From positions 3,638,501 to 3,702,500 of the forward strand of contig NZ_CP063362.1 of assembly GCF_016807805.1 (NCBI RefSeq): 64,000 bases of DNA. Direction: 5' to 3'. This stretch comes from Xanthobacter dioxanivorans (GTDB lineage Bacteria; Pseudomonadota; Alphaproteobacteria; Rhizobiales; Xanthobacteraceae). The notes below the pieces were generated by a model. The model worked only from the letters and a program-made list of their open reading frames with translations. It did no database searches and was not told the DNA's origin. A program made the translations under genes and the position numbers. Position 1 is the stretch's first letter; every line of letters starts with the position of its first letter. Positions 16,329-24,882 of this stretch are shown in pieces.

Positions 16329-17030
16329 ATGCCCGACCAGTCGGCCAACCTGGCGCTGCCCTATATGGCGGCGGCCCAGGCGCAGAAGCACGTCACCCAC
16401 AACGAGGCGATCCGCCGCCTCGATGCCTTCGTCCAGCTGGTGCTGGAGAGCGCCAGCGCCACCGCCCCTCCGGCCTCCCCGCCCGAGGGCGGGCGCTGGT
16501 TCGTGCCGGCGGGCGCGAGCGGCGTTTTCGCCGGCCATGCGGGCCGCATCGCCGCCCATGAGGCCGGGGTGTTCGATTTCCTTCCCGTGGCCGCCGGCTT
16601 CCTTGCCTTCATCCGCGACGAGGGGCGGCTCGCCCTGTTCGACGGCGGCGCCTGGGTGTCGCCGCTCGCGGCGAGCCCGCATGGCGGGGGCATCGAGGCG
16701 CGGGTCGCGGAGGAGGACGTGGTCCTCTCCGGCGCCTATGCGGAGACCAGCCTTGCCATCCCCAACCGGGCGATCGTGCTCGGCGTCTCCACCCGCACCC
16801 TGGTCGCGGTGACGGGCGCCACATCCTACGACTGCGGCATCTCTGGCGAGGCCGCGAAGTTCGGCGGCAGCCTCGGCGCCGCGGCGGGCTCCACCAACAT
16901 GGGCGTGATCGGCCCGGCCGCCTTCTACGCGCCGACGCCCGTCCGCCTCACCGCCAACGGCGGCAGCTTCACCGGCGGCACGGTGCGCGTGGCCCTGCAC
17001 CTTCTCCTCTGCGCCGTTCCGGGCGCCTGA
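16329..17030 (+). CDS. DUF2793 domain protein (GTA/phage spike-associated)
   Basis: 233 residues. The N-terminal LALPYMAAAQAQKHVTHNEA followed by IRRLDAFVQL is the DUF2793 signature, with GGRWFVPAGASG and WVSPL further along. The C-terminal ~90 residues are a Gly-rich beta domain of the kind used for receptor or carbohydrate contact. DUF2793 proteins are associated with RcGTA head spikes, and the next gene encodes the matching spike-base family, which supports that role here. The ATG is weakly preceded by a purine-rich stretch. Confidence 0.8.
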   Translation: MPDQSANLALPYMAAAQAQKHVTHNEAIRRLDAFVQLVLESASATAPPASPPEGGRWFVPAGASGVFAGHAGRIAAHEAGVFDFLPVAAGFLAFIRDEGRLALFDGGAWVSPLAASPHGGGIEARVAEEDVVLSGAYAETSLAIPNRAIVLGVSTRTLVAVTGATSYDCGISGEAAKFGGSLGAAAGSTNMGVIGPAAFYAPTPVRLTANGGSFTGGTVRVALHLLLCAVPGA

Positions 17031-17054
17031 GCCTTCCACACCGGAGCACCCTCC

Positions 17055-17378
17055 ATGCCCTACGATCCCGCGCGCGACCCCCTGAAGGGGCTCGCGTCCT
17101 CCCTGTCGTCCCCGGCGCGGCAGCTGCGCCTCGTCGTTCCCTCCGACACCCAGGATCTCGACCCCTACGCCAAGGCGCTGTGGGTCTATGTCGCCGCCTC
17201 GGTCGCCGGCGGCGTCGCCAGCATCCGCATCACCCCCGTGGGCGCCGCCGACGGTGACTTCGTGACCCTCTACGCTCCACCCGGCCTGCTGCCGCTGCCG
17301 CCCTGCCAGGTCCGCCGCGTCTGGGCGACCGGCAGCACCGCCACGGGCCTCAGCGTCTTCGCCCTCGCCGATCGCTGA
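17055..17378 (+). CDS. Spike base protein, RCAP_rcc01079 family
   Basis: 107 residues: PYDPARDPLKGLASSLSSPA, then LRLVVPSDTQDLDPYAKALW and VYVAASVAGGVASIRITPVG, the compact beta fold of the rcc01079 (GhsA) family that anchors spikes on GTA capsids. It sits 24 bases after the DUF2793 gene with a GGAG ribosome site. In R. capsulatus the corresponding pair is unlinked from the main GTA cluster; here it lies directly downstream of it. Confidence 0.8.
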   Translation: MPYDPARDPLKGLASSLSSPARQLRLVVPSDTQDLDPYAKALWVYVAASVAGGVASIRITPVGAADGDFVTLYAPPGLLPLPPCQVRRVWATGSTATGLSVFALADR

Positions 17379-17510
17379 GCCCGCAGGCCAGCCCGCTCCC
17401 CCTTCACCGCTCCCCCTTCACCGCTGCGCCGGCCCCGACCGCCCCGATCCCCGGGGCGGCGAGGGCGGCGCCGTGTCTTCCGCAACCGAGCAAACAGAGA
17501 GGTTTCCGAC

Positions 17511-17672
17511 ATGGAACTCAGTCTCGGCGTGTCGCTCTGCGGGGTGCCCTGCACCTGCATCTGCACGCCCCAGATTCCGCCCGGCTACGCCGTCCTCATC
17601 GACGACGACGGACAACTGGTCCTCGACGATGACGGGCAGTTGATCCTCGTCCCCAACTACTATTTCAATTGA
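17511..17672 (+). CDS. Small acidic Cys-containing protein, function unknown
   Basis: 53 residues, too short for many gene finders, but with an ATG preceded by an AGAGAGG ribosome site and only 7 bases from the next gene. The N-terminal half has a CGVPCTCIC cluster. The C-terminal half is a duplicated unit, LIDDDGQLVL then LDDDGQLILV, ending in PNYYFN. The four Cys are close enough to bind metal or form disulfides. Position between the spike base and SGNH hydrolase suggests a spike accessory, but this is guesswork. Confidence 0.55.
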   Translation: MELSLGVSLCGVPCTCICTPQIPPGYAVLIDDDGQLVLDDDGQLILVPNYYFN

Positions 17673-17679
17673 GGAAACC

Positions 17680-18888
17680 ATGACGAAATACTATCGCGAC
17701 TTCAAATCTTCTTCCCTGCGCAAGCTTCAGGAAACCTTCAGCGGCGCCTCCGGCAAGCGGCCGGCCAATCCCGCGTCCCCGGCGACCATCACGCTGAGCG
17801 CGCCGACGGCCTCCGGCAGCGGCACGTCGCAGATCACCAGCAAGGTGGATCATTTCCTGCCGAGCGGAAATTTTTCCGTCTACAACGGCGCCAGCTGGAC
17901 CACTTTTTTCAACACCGGCGTCCAGTATTATCAGCCGAACGCCTCGAATACCGACAAAGTCAACATGGCCACGCTGGCCTTTCGCTATGAAGGCTCGAAG
18001 TTCGAGCTGATGGCGCGCTCGTCGGACAGCTGGACCATCTTCGCCGACGGCGAGCTGGTGATTGATTCGCCGATCCAGATCCCGCCTGCGGCCGGGTATG
18101 CGGTGGTGCGCCTGACCGTTGATTTCGGCACGCGCGCGGTGCGCAACATCGTCTGCTACGGCATCACCTTCGGCTTCGCCGGGGTCTCCGTCGGACCCAC
18201 CGACAGCATCGCGCCCATCGACCTTGCGCCGCAGGTGAAGATCGCGACGATGAGCGACAGCTACGGGCAGGGCACCTCGTCCAACGCCAACGGCGGACCG
18301 TTCGCGGAAGCCGCGCTGGCGCTCGTGAGCAAGGCCGAATTCCCGCTGCTCTCGTTCTCCGCGGGGGGCGGAAGCGGCTACATCACCGGCGGCACGGGCG
18401 GAAACGCCTTTCTGGCCCGGGTGCCCAACATCGTCGTCGGGAGCCCGGACCTGGTGATCGTCGCGGGCGGCATCAACGACAGCACGACGGGTCTTGCGGC
18501 CGGCGTGAGCGGGGTGCTGTCCTCGATCCGCACGGCACTGCCCAACGCGGTCATCGCCACGGTCGGCGTGTGGACGCCCAGCACCTCCTACTACGGATCG
18601 GGCCTGGCGAAGCACGACATCATTCTCCCCGTCCTCCAGACCATCTCCGGACCCTGGATCGACGTCGACGTGACGCGCGGCGCCTGGACCAACAGCGCCG
18701 GCGGAACCGGGCGTGTCGGACCCGCGCCCTGGGTCACCGGCTCCGGCAAGGTGGGCACCACCACCGGCACCGGCAACGCCGATTTCAATACCTCGGCCGA
18801 TGGCGTGCACCCCTATTCGCCGGATGGCCACGACTACCTCGCCGGCCACCTCTACAGCGCCCTGAGGGCCGGTCTCCTCGACCTGTGA
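17680..18888 (+). CDS. SGNH/GDSL hydrolase, probable spike or tail esterase
   Basis: 402 residues. Residues ~1-170 form a Ser/Thr-rich beta domain. The SGNH hydrolase core follows: block I Ser in TMSDSYGQGT, block III in VAGGINDST, and block V Asp/His in DGVHPYSPDGH. These enzymes deacylate carbohydrates and lipids; phage versions remove O-acetyl groups from surface polysaccharides. The location right after the spike genes, with GAGG six bases before the ATG, supports a receptor-modifying role. There is no signal peptide, as expected of a virion protein. Codon use looks slightly less GC-extreme than its neighbours. Confidence 0.8.
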   Translation: MTKYYRDFKSSSLRKLQETFSGASGKRPANPASPATITLSAPTASGSGTSQITSKVDHFLPSGNFSVYNGASWTTFFNTGVQYYQPNASNTDKVNMATLAFRYEGSKFELMARSSDSWTIFADGELVIDSPIQIPPAAGYAVVRLTVDFGTRAVRNIVCYGITFGFAGVSVGPTDSIAPIDLAPQVKIATMSDSYGQGTSSNANGGPFAEAALALVSKAEFPLLSFSAGGGSGYITGGTGGNAFLARVPNIVVGSPDLVIVAGGINDSTTGLAAGVSGVLSSIRTALPNAVIATVGVWTPSTSYYGSGLAKHDIILPVLQTISGPWIDVDVTRGAWTNSAGGTGRVGPAPWVTGSGKVGTTTGTGNADFNTSADGVHPYSPDGHDYLAGHLYSALRAGLLDL

Positions 18889-18996
18889 CGCCTGCCGGCG
18901 GCCAATGCCGCCGCCTGGTTCCATCCTCCGCCCGGCGCGCCTGCGCGCCGGGCTTCGCCGTCGCTCGACGGCCGGCCTCACGCCATAGAGGAAGCG

Positions 18997-19859
18997 ATGA
19001 AGGACAATTTCGCCCGGGCGCTCTCGCTCGTGCTGGTGCATGAGGGCGGCTATTCCAACCATCCCGCGGACCCCGGCGGCCCGACCATGAAGGGGATCAT
19101 CCAGCGCGTGTATGACGGCTATCGCCGCTCCCGCGGCCTTGCGCTGCGCCCGGTCCGGGAGATCACGCAGGCGGAGCTCGAGGAGATCTACCGCCGCCAG
19201 TACTGGGACGCGGTGCGTGCCGACGACTTGCCGCCGGGCATCGACTACGTGGTGTTCGACGGCGCGGTGAATTCGGGCCCCGCCCAGTCCGCCAAGTGGC
19301 TCCAGCGCGCCCTCGGGCTTCCCGCCGACGGCCAGGTGGGCGAGGTGACGCTGGCGGCGGCCCGCGCCCCCGCTTCCTCCGGCCGGCTCGTGGACGACAT
19401 CTGCGACCGCCGCCTCGCCATGCTGAAGGCGCTGTCCACCTGGCCGGTCTTCGGCCGCGGCTGGGCCCGGCGCGTCGCCGACGTGCGCAAGGCCGGCAAG
19501 GCGTGGACCGCCGGGGCGCGGCCGGCAACCCCGGTGCCCGTGGCGGCGACCGGCGACGGGGAGGGGGCGAAGGCGCCCGTGTCCAGCGCCCGGCCGGCCC
19601 CCAGCCGGCGAAGGGCGCCGGCGCGGTGGCCGGGGGCCTTGCCGCCTCCACCGTCGCCGAGGCGGCGCGGCAGATCGAGCCCTTCGCCGCCGGTTCCTCG
19701 ACCCTCGCCGCCGTGTTCACCACCCTCACGCTGGCCGGCCTCGCCCTCAGCCTCGGCGGCCTTGCTTACGTCTGGTGGAGCACCCGGGCCGATGCGCGCC
19801 GCGCCGCGGTGCTCGACCTTCTGCCCGCTGAGGGCGGCCAGACGGAGGGCGCGGCGTGA
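18997..19859 (+). CDS. GH108 muramidase (endolysin) with C-terminal membrane segment, frameshifted
   Basis: Residues 1-170 are a glycoside hydrolase 108/zliS-type N-acetylmuramidase: catalytic Glu in LVLVHEGGYSNHPADPGGPT, then VFDGAVNSGPAQSAKWLQRA. Past residue ~195 this frame turns into Pro/Arg nonsense. The -1 frame after the CCCCC run at 19598-19602 continues as AVAGGLAASTVAEAARQ, then a hydrophobic segment LAGLALSLGGLAYVWWST, and stops at 19857-19859. Adding one C makes a 287-residue enzyme with a membrane anchor, as in holin-associated muramidases. The next gene starts inside that stop, supporting the corrected end. It would lyse the donor cell wall. Confidence 0.75.
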
Positions 19860-20164
19860 CGACGCTCCTGCACGTGCTCGGCTACGTGATCCCCTGGTGG
19901 ATCTGGGGCCTCTTCGGCCTCGCCGCCGTCGTGCTGCTCGCCCGGTTCGCCGGGGTGCGGGCGGCGCTGGCGGCGGGTGCCGCCCTTGTCCTCGCGCTTG
20001 CCCAGCGCCGGGGCGCCCAGCGGGGCTACGCCCATGCCATCGAGGAAGGAGAAGAGAATGCCCGAAAATCCCTGGATGCGGCACGCGGCGCGCGCGATGC
20101 TGCCCTTGCTCGCGACGGCGATGCTCGCCGGCTGCGCGACGACGACGGGTTCCGGCGCGACTAA
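19856..20164 (+). CDS. Small membrane protein of the lysis cassette (holin/i-spanin-like)
   Basis: 102 residues, coupled to the muramidase by an overlapping start. It has two close hydrophobic stretches, VIPWWIWGLFGLAAVVLLAR and ALAAGAALVLALA, then a charged, probably helical tail (HAIEEGEENARKSLDAARG). The lipoprotein gene at 20058 begins inside it in another frame, the nested architecture of Rz/Rz1 spanin pairs. It could be an inner-membrane spanin or a holin; the sequence does not decide between them. Confidence 0.6.
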   Translation: MTTLLHVLGYVIPWWIWGLFGLAAVVLLARFAGVRAALAAGAALVLALAQRRGAQRGYAHAIEEGEENARKSLDAARGARDAALARDGDARRLRDDDGFRRD

Positions 20165-20279
20165 GGTCTATTGCGGCGCGACCGCTCCCGTCCGCTGGTC
20201 CGTCGCCGACACCGACGACACCATCCGCCAGGCGAAGGCTCACAATGCCGTGGGCCGCCGCCTGTGCGGCTGGCGCTGA
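20058..20279 (+). CDS. Small lipoprotein, o-spanin-like (Rz1-type), nested start
   Basis: 73 residues beginning within the preceding gene in a different frame, with GGAGAAGAG before the ATG. The signal is MLPLLATAMLAGC with the lipobox Cys at about residue 23, so the mature lipoprotein has about 50 residues. The tail, DDTIRQAKAHNAVGRRLCGW, resembles small phage lysis proteins of Hyphomicrobiales prophages. By analogy with Rz1 it would sit in the outer membrane and act in the last lysis step. It ends the GTA/prophage region. Confidence 0.65.
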   Translation: MPENPWMRHAARAMLPLLATAMLAGCATTTGSGATKVYCGATAPVRWSVADTDDTIRQAKAHNAVGRRLCGWR

Positions 20280-20398
20280 GGGGCGGGGAGCGGCGCCGCG
20301 CCGCGTCCCGCATCCGCCACCGGCGCTGACAGGGCCTTGCGCCTCTGTCATTCTTGGTGCTTCTCCCTTAATGGATGCCCAACAGCCGGAGGGGACCC

Positions 20399-21070
20399 GT
20401 GCGCCTTTTGGTGATCGAGGACGATCCCGATCTCAACCGACAGCTCGTCGCCGCCCTGAGCGACGCGGGCTATGCGGTGGATCGTGCCTTCGACGGCGAG
20501 GAGGGCCACTATCTCGGCGAGAACGAGCCCTACGACGCCATCGTCCTCGACATCGGCCTGCCGAAGATGGACGGTATCTCCGTGCTGGAGAACTGGCGGC
20601 GGGCCGGCAAGACCACGCCGGTGCTGATCCTCACCGCCCGCGACCGCTGGAGCGACAAGGTGCAGGGCTTCGATGCCGGCGCCGACGACTACGTGGCCAA
20701 GCCCTTCCACATGGAGGAGGTGCTGGCGCGCCTGCGCGCCTTGCTCCGGCGTGCCACCGGCCATGCCTCGAGCGAGTTCTCCTGCGGGCCGGTCCGGCTC
20801 GATACGCGCTCCGGCCGCGTCTCGGTGGACGGCAATCCGGTGAAGCTCACCTCGCACGAATACCGCCTCCTCTCCTACCTCATGCATCATGCCGGGCGGG
20901 TGGTTTCGCGCGCCGAGTTGGTGGAGCATCTCTACGACCAGGATTTCGATCGCGATTCCAACACCATCGAGGTATTCGTCGGGCGCCTGCGCAAGAAGCT
21001 GGATTGCGACGTGATCCAGACCGTGCGCGGGCTCGGCTATCTGCTCGCCGCGCCCGAAGAGCCGCGCTGA
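20399..21070 (+). CDS. feuP: OmpR-family response regulator, FeuP/PhoP type
   Basis: 223 residues from a GTG at 20399, chosen because GGAGGGG lies 5 bases upstream; an ATG at 20375 lacks a ribosome site. The receiver has the acidic pair in VIEDDPD, phospho-acceptor Asp51 in IVLDIGLP, the Thr of LILTARDRW and Lys in VAKPFHMEE. The winged-helix output domain follows (SHEYRLLSYLMHHAGRVVSR, NTIEVFVGRLRKKL). The sequence closely resembles rhizobial FeuP. The sensor kinase gene starts 16 bases downstream. In rhizobia FeuPQ influences cyclic glucan export and iron-related genes; targets here are unknown. Confidence 0.85.
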   Translation: MRLLVIEDDPDLNRQLVAALSDAGYAVDRAFDGEEGHYLGENEPYDAIVLDIGLPKMDGISVLENWRRAGKTTPVLILTARDRWSDKVQGFDAGADDYVAKPFHMEEVLARLRALLRRATGHASSEFSCGPVRLDTRSGRVSVDGNPVKLTSHEYRLLSYLMHHAGRVVSRAELVEHLYDQDFDRDSNTIEVFVGRLRKKLDCDVIQTVRGLGYLLAAPEEPR

Positions 21071-21086
21071 CCGGCGGGGAGAGCCC

Positions 21087-22514
21087 ATGAACCCGGCGCC
21101 GCGGCCCGCGGAATATTCACCCGGCTCCCTCGCCTTCCGCCTGTTCCTGTCGGCCATGGCCATCACCCTGGTGGTGCTCGTGGCGGTGGGGCTCGTCCTC
21201 TCGTCCCTCTACCGGAACGCGGCGGAGCGCGCGTTCGACCGCCGGCTCGACGTCTACCTGAAGACCATCGTCGCCGAGGTGGCCAATGCCGCCGACGAGG
21301 CGCTTCCAGATCCGGTCGCCTTGGGCGACCCGCTGTTCGCCTTTCCCAATTCCGGCTGGTACTGGCAGATTTCCCTGGTTTCCAAGGGCGAAACGCGCCG
21401 CCGGACCTCGCGGTCGCTGGTGGGCAGCGTGCTGCCCGCGCTCGTGGAGCAGGGCATCACCGCCCGTCCCGGCCTGATGCGCCAGGGCTATGCGCGCGGC
21501 CCGCACGGGGAGACCCTGCGCATGGTCGAGCGGGAGGTCGATCTCGGCGCCAACGAGCGCTACGTGGTCTGCGTGGCGGCGGTGGCCTCGGAGCTCGAGG
21601 AGGAGATCGCCGCCTTCAACCTTGCCCTGGCGGGCACCCTGGTGGTGCTGGCGGCGGCTTTCCTTCTGGTGGTGCTGGTGCAGGTGCGTTTCGGCCTGAA
21701 GCCGCTCTCGCGCATCTCGCAGGTGCTCGCCGACGTGCGCTCCGGCAAGGCGGACCGGCTCGAAGGATCCTATCCCGACGAAATCGTGCCGCTGGTGAAG
21801 GAGGTGAACGCCCTCGTCGACGCCAACAAGGAGATCGTGGAGCGCGCCCGTACCCATGTGGGCAACCTCGCCCATGCGCTGAAGACCCCGCTCTCGGTGC
21901 TGATGAACGAGGCGGGCACCCGCGACGACCCGCTGGCGGTGAAGGTGCGCGACCAGGCCGGCGTCATGCGCGACCAGGTGGCCCACCATCTGGAGCGCGC
22001 CCGCATGGCGGCGCGGGTGTCGGTGGTGGCCAGCGTGTGCGAGGTCACCCCCATCGTCACCTCCCTCGCGCGGACCATGGAGAAGATCCACCGCGGCAAG
22101 GATCTCGCCATCGACGTGCGGATCGCCGACGACGTGCATTTCCGCGGCGAGGAGCAGGACCTCGAGGAGATGGTGGGCAACCTGGTGGACAATGCCTGCA
22201 AGTGGGCCTCCTCCCGCGTCGAGGTGGAGGTCTGCGTGGGGCGGGCGAGGTCTCTCGGCGACCGCGTCTTCTTCCACATCATCATCGACGACGACGGCCC
22301 GGGCCTCGATCCCGCCCGGCGGGTGGACGTGGGCCGGCGCGGCCGCAGGCTGGACGAATCCAAGCCCGGCTCGGGCCTCGGCCTGTCCATCGTGCATGAG
22401 CTGGCGCTGCTTTATGGCGGCCGGTTCGAGCTGAGCTCCGCTCCCATCGGCGGGCTGCGCACCGAGATCGTGCTTCCCGCGGCAGCCGCGCCGCCTCCCG
22501 CTTCCGCACCGTGA
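21087..22514 (+). CDS. feuQ: Sensor histidine kinase, FeuQ/PhoQ type
   Basis: 475 residues. A first membrane segment lies near residues 25-48 (LFLSAMAITLVVLVAVGLVL), a periplasmic sensor of about 130 residues follows, then a second segment (ALAGTLVVLAAAFLLVVLVQ) and a HAMP-like linker. The H-box His is in GNLAHALKTPLSVLMNEAG. The ATPase domain shows NLVDNACKWA, DDGPGLDP and GSGLGLSIVHEL. It pairs with the regulator immediately upstream and presumably phosphorylates it. The signal it senses is not evident. Confidence 0.85.
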   Translation: MNPAPRPAEYSPGSLAFRLFLSAMAITLVVLVAVGLVLSSLYRNAAERAFDRRLDVYLKTIVAEVANAADEALPDPVALGDPLFAFPNSGWYWQISLVSKGETRRRTSRSLVGSVLPALVEQGITARPGLMRQGYARGPHGETLRMVEREVDLGANERYVVCVAAVASELEEEIAAFNLALAGTLVVLAAAFLLVVLVQVRFGLKPLSRISQVLADVRSGKADRLEGSYPDEIVPLVKEVNALVDANKEIVERARTHVGNLAHALKTPLSVLMNEAGTRDDPLAVKVRDQAGVMRDQVAHHLERARMAARVSVVASVCEVTPIVTSLARTMEKIHRGKDLAIDVRIADDVHFRGEEQDLEEMVGNLVDNACKWASSRVEVEVCVGRARSLGDRVFFHIIIDDDGPGLDPARRVDVGRRGRRLDESKPGSGLGLSIVHELALLYGGRFELSSAPIGGLRTEIVLPAAAAPPPASAP

Positions 22515-22694
22515 TGCCGCAGCGCCAGTGGTGCCGTCGGGCCGACGCCGCTGCGGCTCTGTCGCCACAGGAGCCGCACAAAGTCCTCTTTCCCCTCGCC
22601 GCGCCAGCGCCTATGACAGGGCCAGCCTCCTTCTCGCCCCAATTGTTCGCCCGATTCTCGCCTTATTGCAGCTTCCCGCGTGAGACCTGTTCCG

Positions 22695-23135
22695 ATGGCT
22701 GTCCGCATGGTGTCCGCCCGCTTGCCCGCTGCCTTGCTGCTCGCTGTGGGGCTCGCGGGCTGTGCCAGCGATGGCGCGTCCGGCGGCCGCTCGCTCACCG
22801 CCGCTGCGGCGCTGCCCAGCGCACCGGTGATGAGCGGGACGGTCTCGGGCGGCCTCATCAGCGGCGGGATCGGCAACGGGCTGGACGAGGCGGATCGCCG
22901 CCGCGCCTATGACGCCGAGGTATCCGCGCTGGAGACCGGCGGTCCCGGCTACCCGGTCGGGTGGAAGGGCGAGAACGGCGCGCGCGGCACGGTGATCGCC
23001 GGCCCGCCCTACAGCCGGCCCGGCTTCCAGAGCTGCCGCGACTATTCCCACACCATCTACATCGACAACCGGCCGCAGATCGCCCGCGGCGCCGCCTGCC
23101 GCACGCAGGACGGCCGCTGGCAGGCGGTGAGCTGA
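22695..23135 (+). CDS. RT0821/Lpp0805-family surface lipoprotein
   Basis: 146 residues. The lipoprotein signal ends VGLAGCAS. A Gly-rich hairpin, GLISGGIGNGLDEADRRRAY, resembles the 17-kDa surface-antigen glycine zipper. The C-terminal domain has CRDYSHTIYIDNRPQIARGA followed by a second Cys, typical of RT0821/Lpp0805 proteins. They are outer-membrane-associated with no defined activity. The start is uncertain: GTG 22680, ATG 22695 and ATG 22707 are all in frame; 22695 gives the most normal signal peptide. Confidence 0.75.
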   Translation: MAVRMVSARLPAALLLAVGLAGCASDGASGGRSLTAAAALPSAPVMSGTVSGGLISGGIGNGLDEADRRRAYDAEVSALETGGPGYPVGWKGENGARGTVIAGPPYSRPGFQSCRDYSHTIYIDNRPQIARGAACRTQDGRWQAVS

Positions 23136-23205
23136 GGCACGGCTGTCGCTTGTCGGGGGGGGAGCGGGTGTGCCCGCGGCCTGAGGCCGGGCGGGCGCCT
23201 CCTGC

Positions 23206-24045
23206 TCAATAGGACATGAACAAGGGGACCTTGGCGTCCTCGAGCAGCGACTGGGTGACGCCGCCCAGCACCCATTCGCGCATCCGCGAGTGGTTGAAGG
23301 CCCCCATGACGATCAGGTCGGCGCCGATCAGGGTCGCCTGCTCGCGCAGGATGGCGGGGATGCCGTCCGGGCCGACCACCAGGTTCTTCACGCTCACATT
23401 CACCCCGTGCCGGGCGAGATGCGGGGCGATCTCGGCGCCGGGCACTTCGTGCGCCAGCTCCTTTTCGCTGCCGATGGCGAGCACTTCCACCGACGCCGCC
23501 GACTTCAGGATGTCCATGGCATCGTTAACCGCCCGCGTCGCCCGCGCGCTGCCATCCCATGCCACCAGCACCCGGTGGTGCCGGAACGTGTCGAAGCCCG
23601 GCGGCACCACGATGAGCGGGCGGCCGCTCTCGAACAGCAGCGCCTCGATGAGGCCGCGGTCCGCGTTCACCGTGGCCGTCTCCGCGTCGAGCACGGCGAG
23701 GTCGTGGACCCGGGCCTGGGCCACGAAGGTGTCCACGAGCTGGCCGTAGCTGAGCTGCGGCGTTTCCACCGACGCGGCGACGCCGGCCGCGGCCGCATCG
23801 CCCAGCGCCCGCTGCGCCACGTCCGCCGCGAGCTGCCGCAGGCGGCGGTTGTGCGCGGAGACCAGTCCCGCCGCGACATTGCCGACGAACGTGTTGCCCA
23901 TCACCACCTTCAGCGAGGCCGCCTGGATCGTGGCGTGGGCGCCCGACTTCTGCGCCAGCGACAGGCCGTAGGCGAGGGCGGACGAGGGCTCGTCGATTCC
24001 CTCCTCCGTCATGCCGATGAGTACGCTCTTAATGTTCTGGACCAT
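23206..24045 (-). CDS. Universal stress protein with two Usp domains
   Basis: 279 residues, about twice a single Usp domain. The N-terminal half starts IKSVLIGMTEEGIDEPSSAL and looks degenerate for nucleotide binding. The C-terminal half has VLVAWDGSARATRAV and GADLIVMGAFNHSRMREWVL followed by GGVTQSLL, the ATP-binding G-2x-G-9x-G(S/T)-like pattern. The ATG at 24045 has GGAGG eight bases upstream, better than a start at 24072. Cytoplasmic stress response is the family role; the specific trigger is unknown. It is convergent with the lipoprotein gene. Confidence 0.85.
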   Translation of the reverse strand: MVQNIKSVLIGMTEEGIDEPSSALAYGLSLAQKSGAHATIQAASLKVVMGNTFVGNVAAGLVSAHNRRLRQLAADVAQRALGDAAAAGVAASVETPQLSYGQLVDTFVAQARVHDLAVLDAETATVNADRGLIEALLFESGRPLIVVPPGFDTFRHHRVLVAWDGSARATRAVNDAMDILKSAASVEVLAIGSEKELAHEVPGAEIAPHLARHGVNVSVKNLVVGPDGIPAILREQATLIGADLIVMGAFNHSRMREWVLGGVTQSLLEDAKVPLFMSY

Positions 24046-24226
24046 TGGCCGTTCCTCCGTGGGAAACGCCAATCTAGTACCACGTCTGCGGGTCGCGTTG
24101 CGTCAGGTCAACGCGCGATGCCGCACTCATTCCCACAGGTGTATGCGGATGACGGTGCTCGGGCCCGCAAATCGCCGTTTCCCGCCCTCCTCCTCCGACG
24201 CTACAAGGAGGCAAGGGGGTGTGCCG

Positions 24227-24862
24227 ATGATCGATGACCTGAACCTGTTCGCCAGCCAGCTCGTGACCTTGTGGGTGGTGCTTGAACCGTTGAGCCATCT
24301 CAGCCTGTTCCTCAGCACTACCTCTCACCTCGACCGGAAGGAGCGGCACAAGGCGGCGGCCCTGGGGCTCCTCTTCGCCTTTCTCATCCTGGTGGTGTTC
24401 ACCCTGATCGGGCGCCTGCTGCTGGAGGCGATGGGCATCTCGGTCCTCGCCTTCCAGATCTCCGGCGGGCTGATCCTGTTCTATTTCTCCATGACCATGA
24501 TCTTCGGCGATATGACCAGCCACCCGGTCGAGCCCGACGCTGACCGCGGCTTTGCGGCGCTGGCGGTCTATCCCCTGGCGACGCCGATCATCGCCGGACC
24601 CGGCGCGATCCTGGCGATGGTCCTGTTCTCGGACAACAATCGCGGCGCCCCGCTGTACCAGCACATCATCACCGTGGTGGCGCTGACGGCGATGATGACC
24701 CTGCTGTTCGTGATCTTCTGGCTCGGGGACTACATCTCCAAGGCCATCGGCCAGAGCGGCGCGAGCCTGCTGCGCCGGGTGATGGGGATCCTGCTCGCGG
24801 CCTTCTCGGTGAACCTCGTGCTCAATGCCTTCCAGAAATGGCTGGGGCTGCCGGAGATCTGA
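24227..24862 (+). CDS. MarC-family integral membrane protein
   Basis: 211 residues with six hydrophobic segments (for example VTLWVVLEPLSHLSLFLS, ALGLLFAFLILVVFTLIGRL, IITVVALTAMMTLLFVIFW). The family motif LATPIIAGPGAILAMVL lies between the third and fourth segments. MarC proteins are inner-membrane proteins of undefined transport role. The Pro-Leu-Ser-His stretch in the first helix departs slightly from the usual DPVG/DPLG motif. The start is ATG 24227, with AAGGAGG upstream; a GTG two codons earlier is possible. Confidence 0.82.
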   Translation: MIDDLNLFASQLVTLWVVLEPLSHLSLFLSTTSHLDRKERHKAAALGLLFAFLILVVFTLIGRLLLEAMGISVLAFQISGGLILFYFSMTMIFGDMTSHPVEPDADRGFAALAVYPLATPIIAGPGAILAMVLFSDNNRGAPLYQHIITVVALTAMMTLLFVIFWLGDYISKAIGQSGASLLRRVMGILLAAFSVNLVLNAFQKWLGLPEI

Positions 24863-24882
24863 GGGGCGGCACGCCGCCCGTC

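Noticed and set aside
1..20279. Intact prophage with attachment sites
   Set aside because: No integrase, repressor, replication gene or terminal direct repeat was seen inside the window; sequence upstream of 1 is needed.
18997..21090. A 697-residue fusion reading from the muramidase into the response regulator region
   Set aside because: After residue ~195 the frame is Pro/Arg nonsense, whereas the -1 frame recovers a membrane segment and a coupled stop; the regulator gene is in a different frame.
23136..23205. Terminator between the convergent lipoprotein and stress-protein genes
   Set aside because: There is a GC-rich inverted repeat (cggcctgaggccg) but no T-tract on either strand, so I did not call it.
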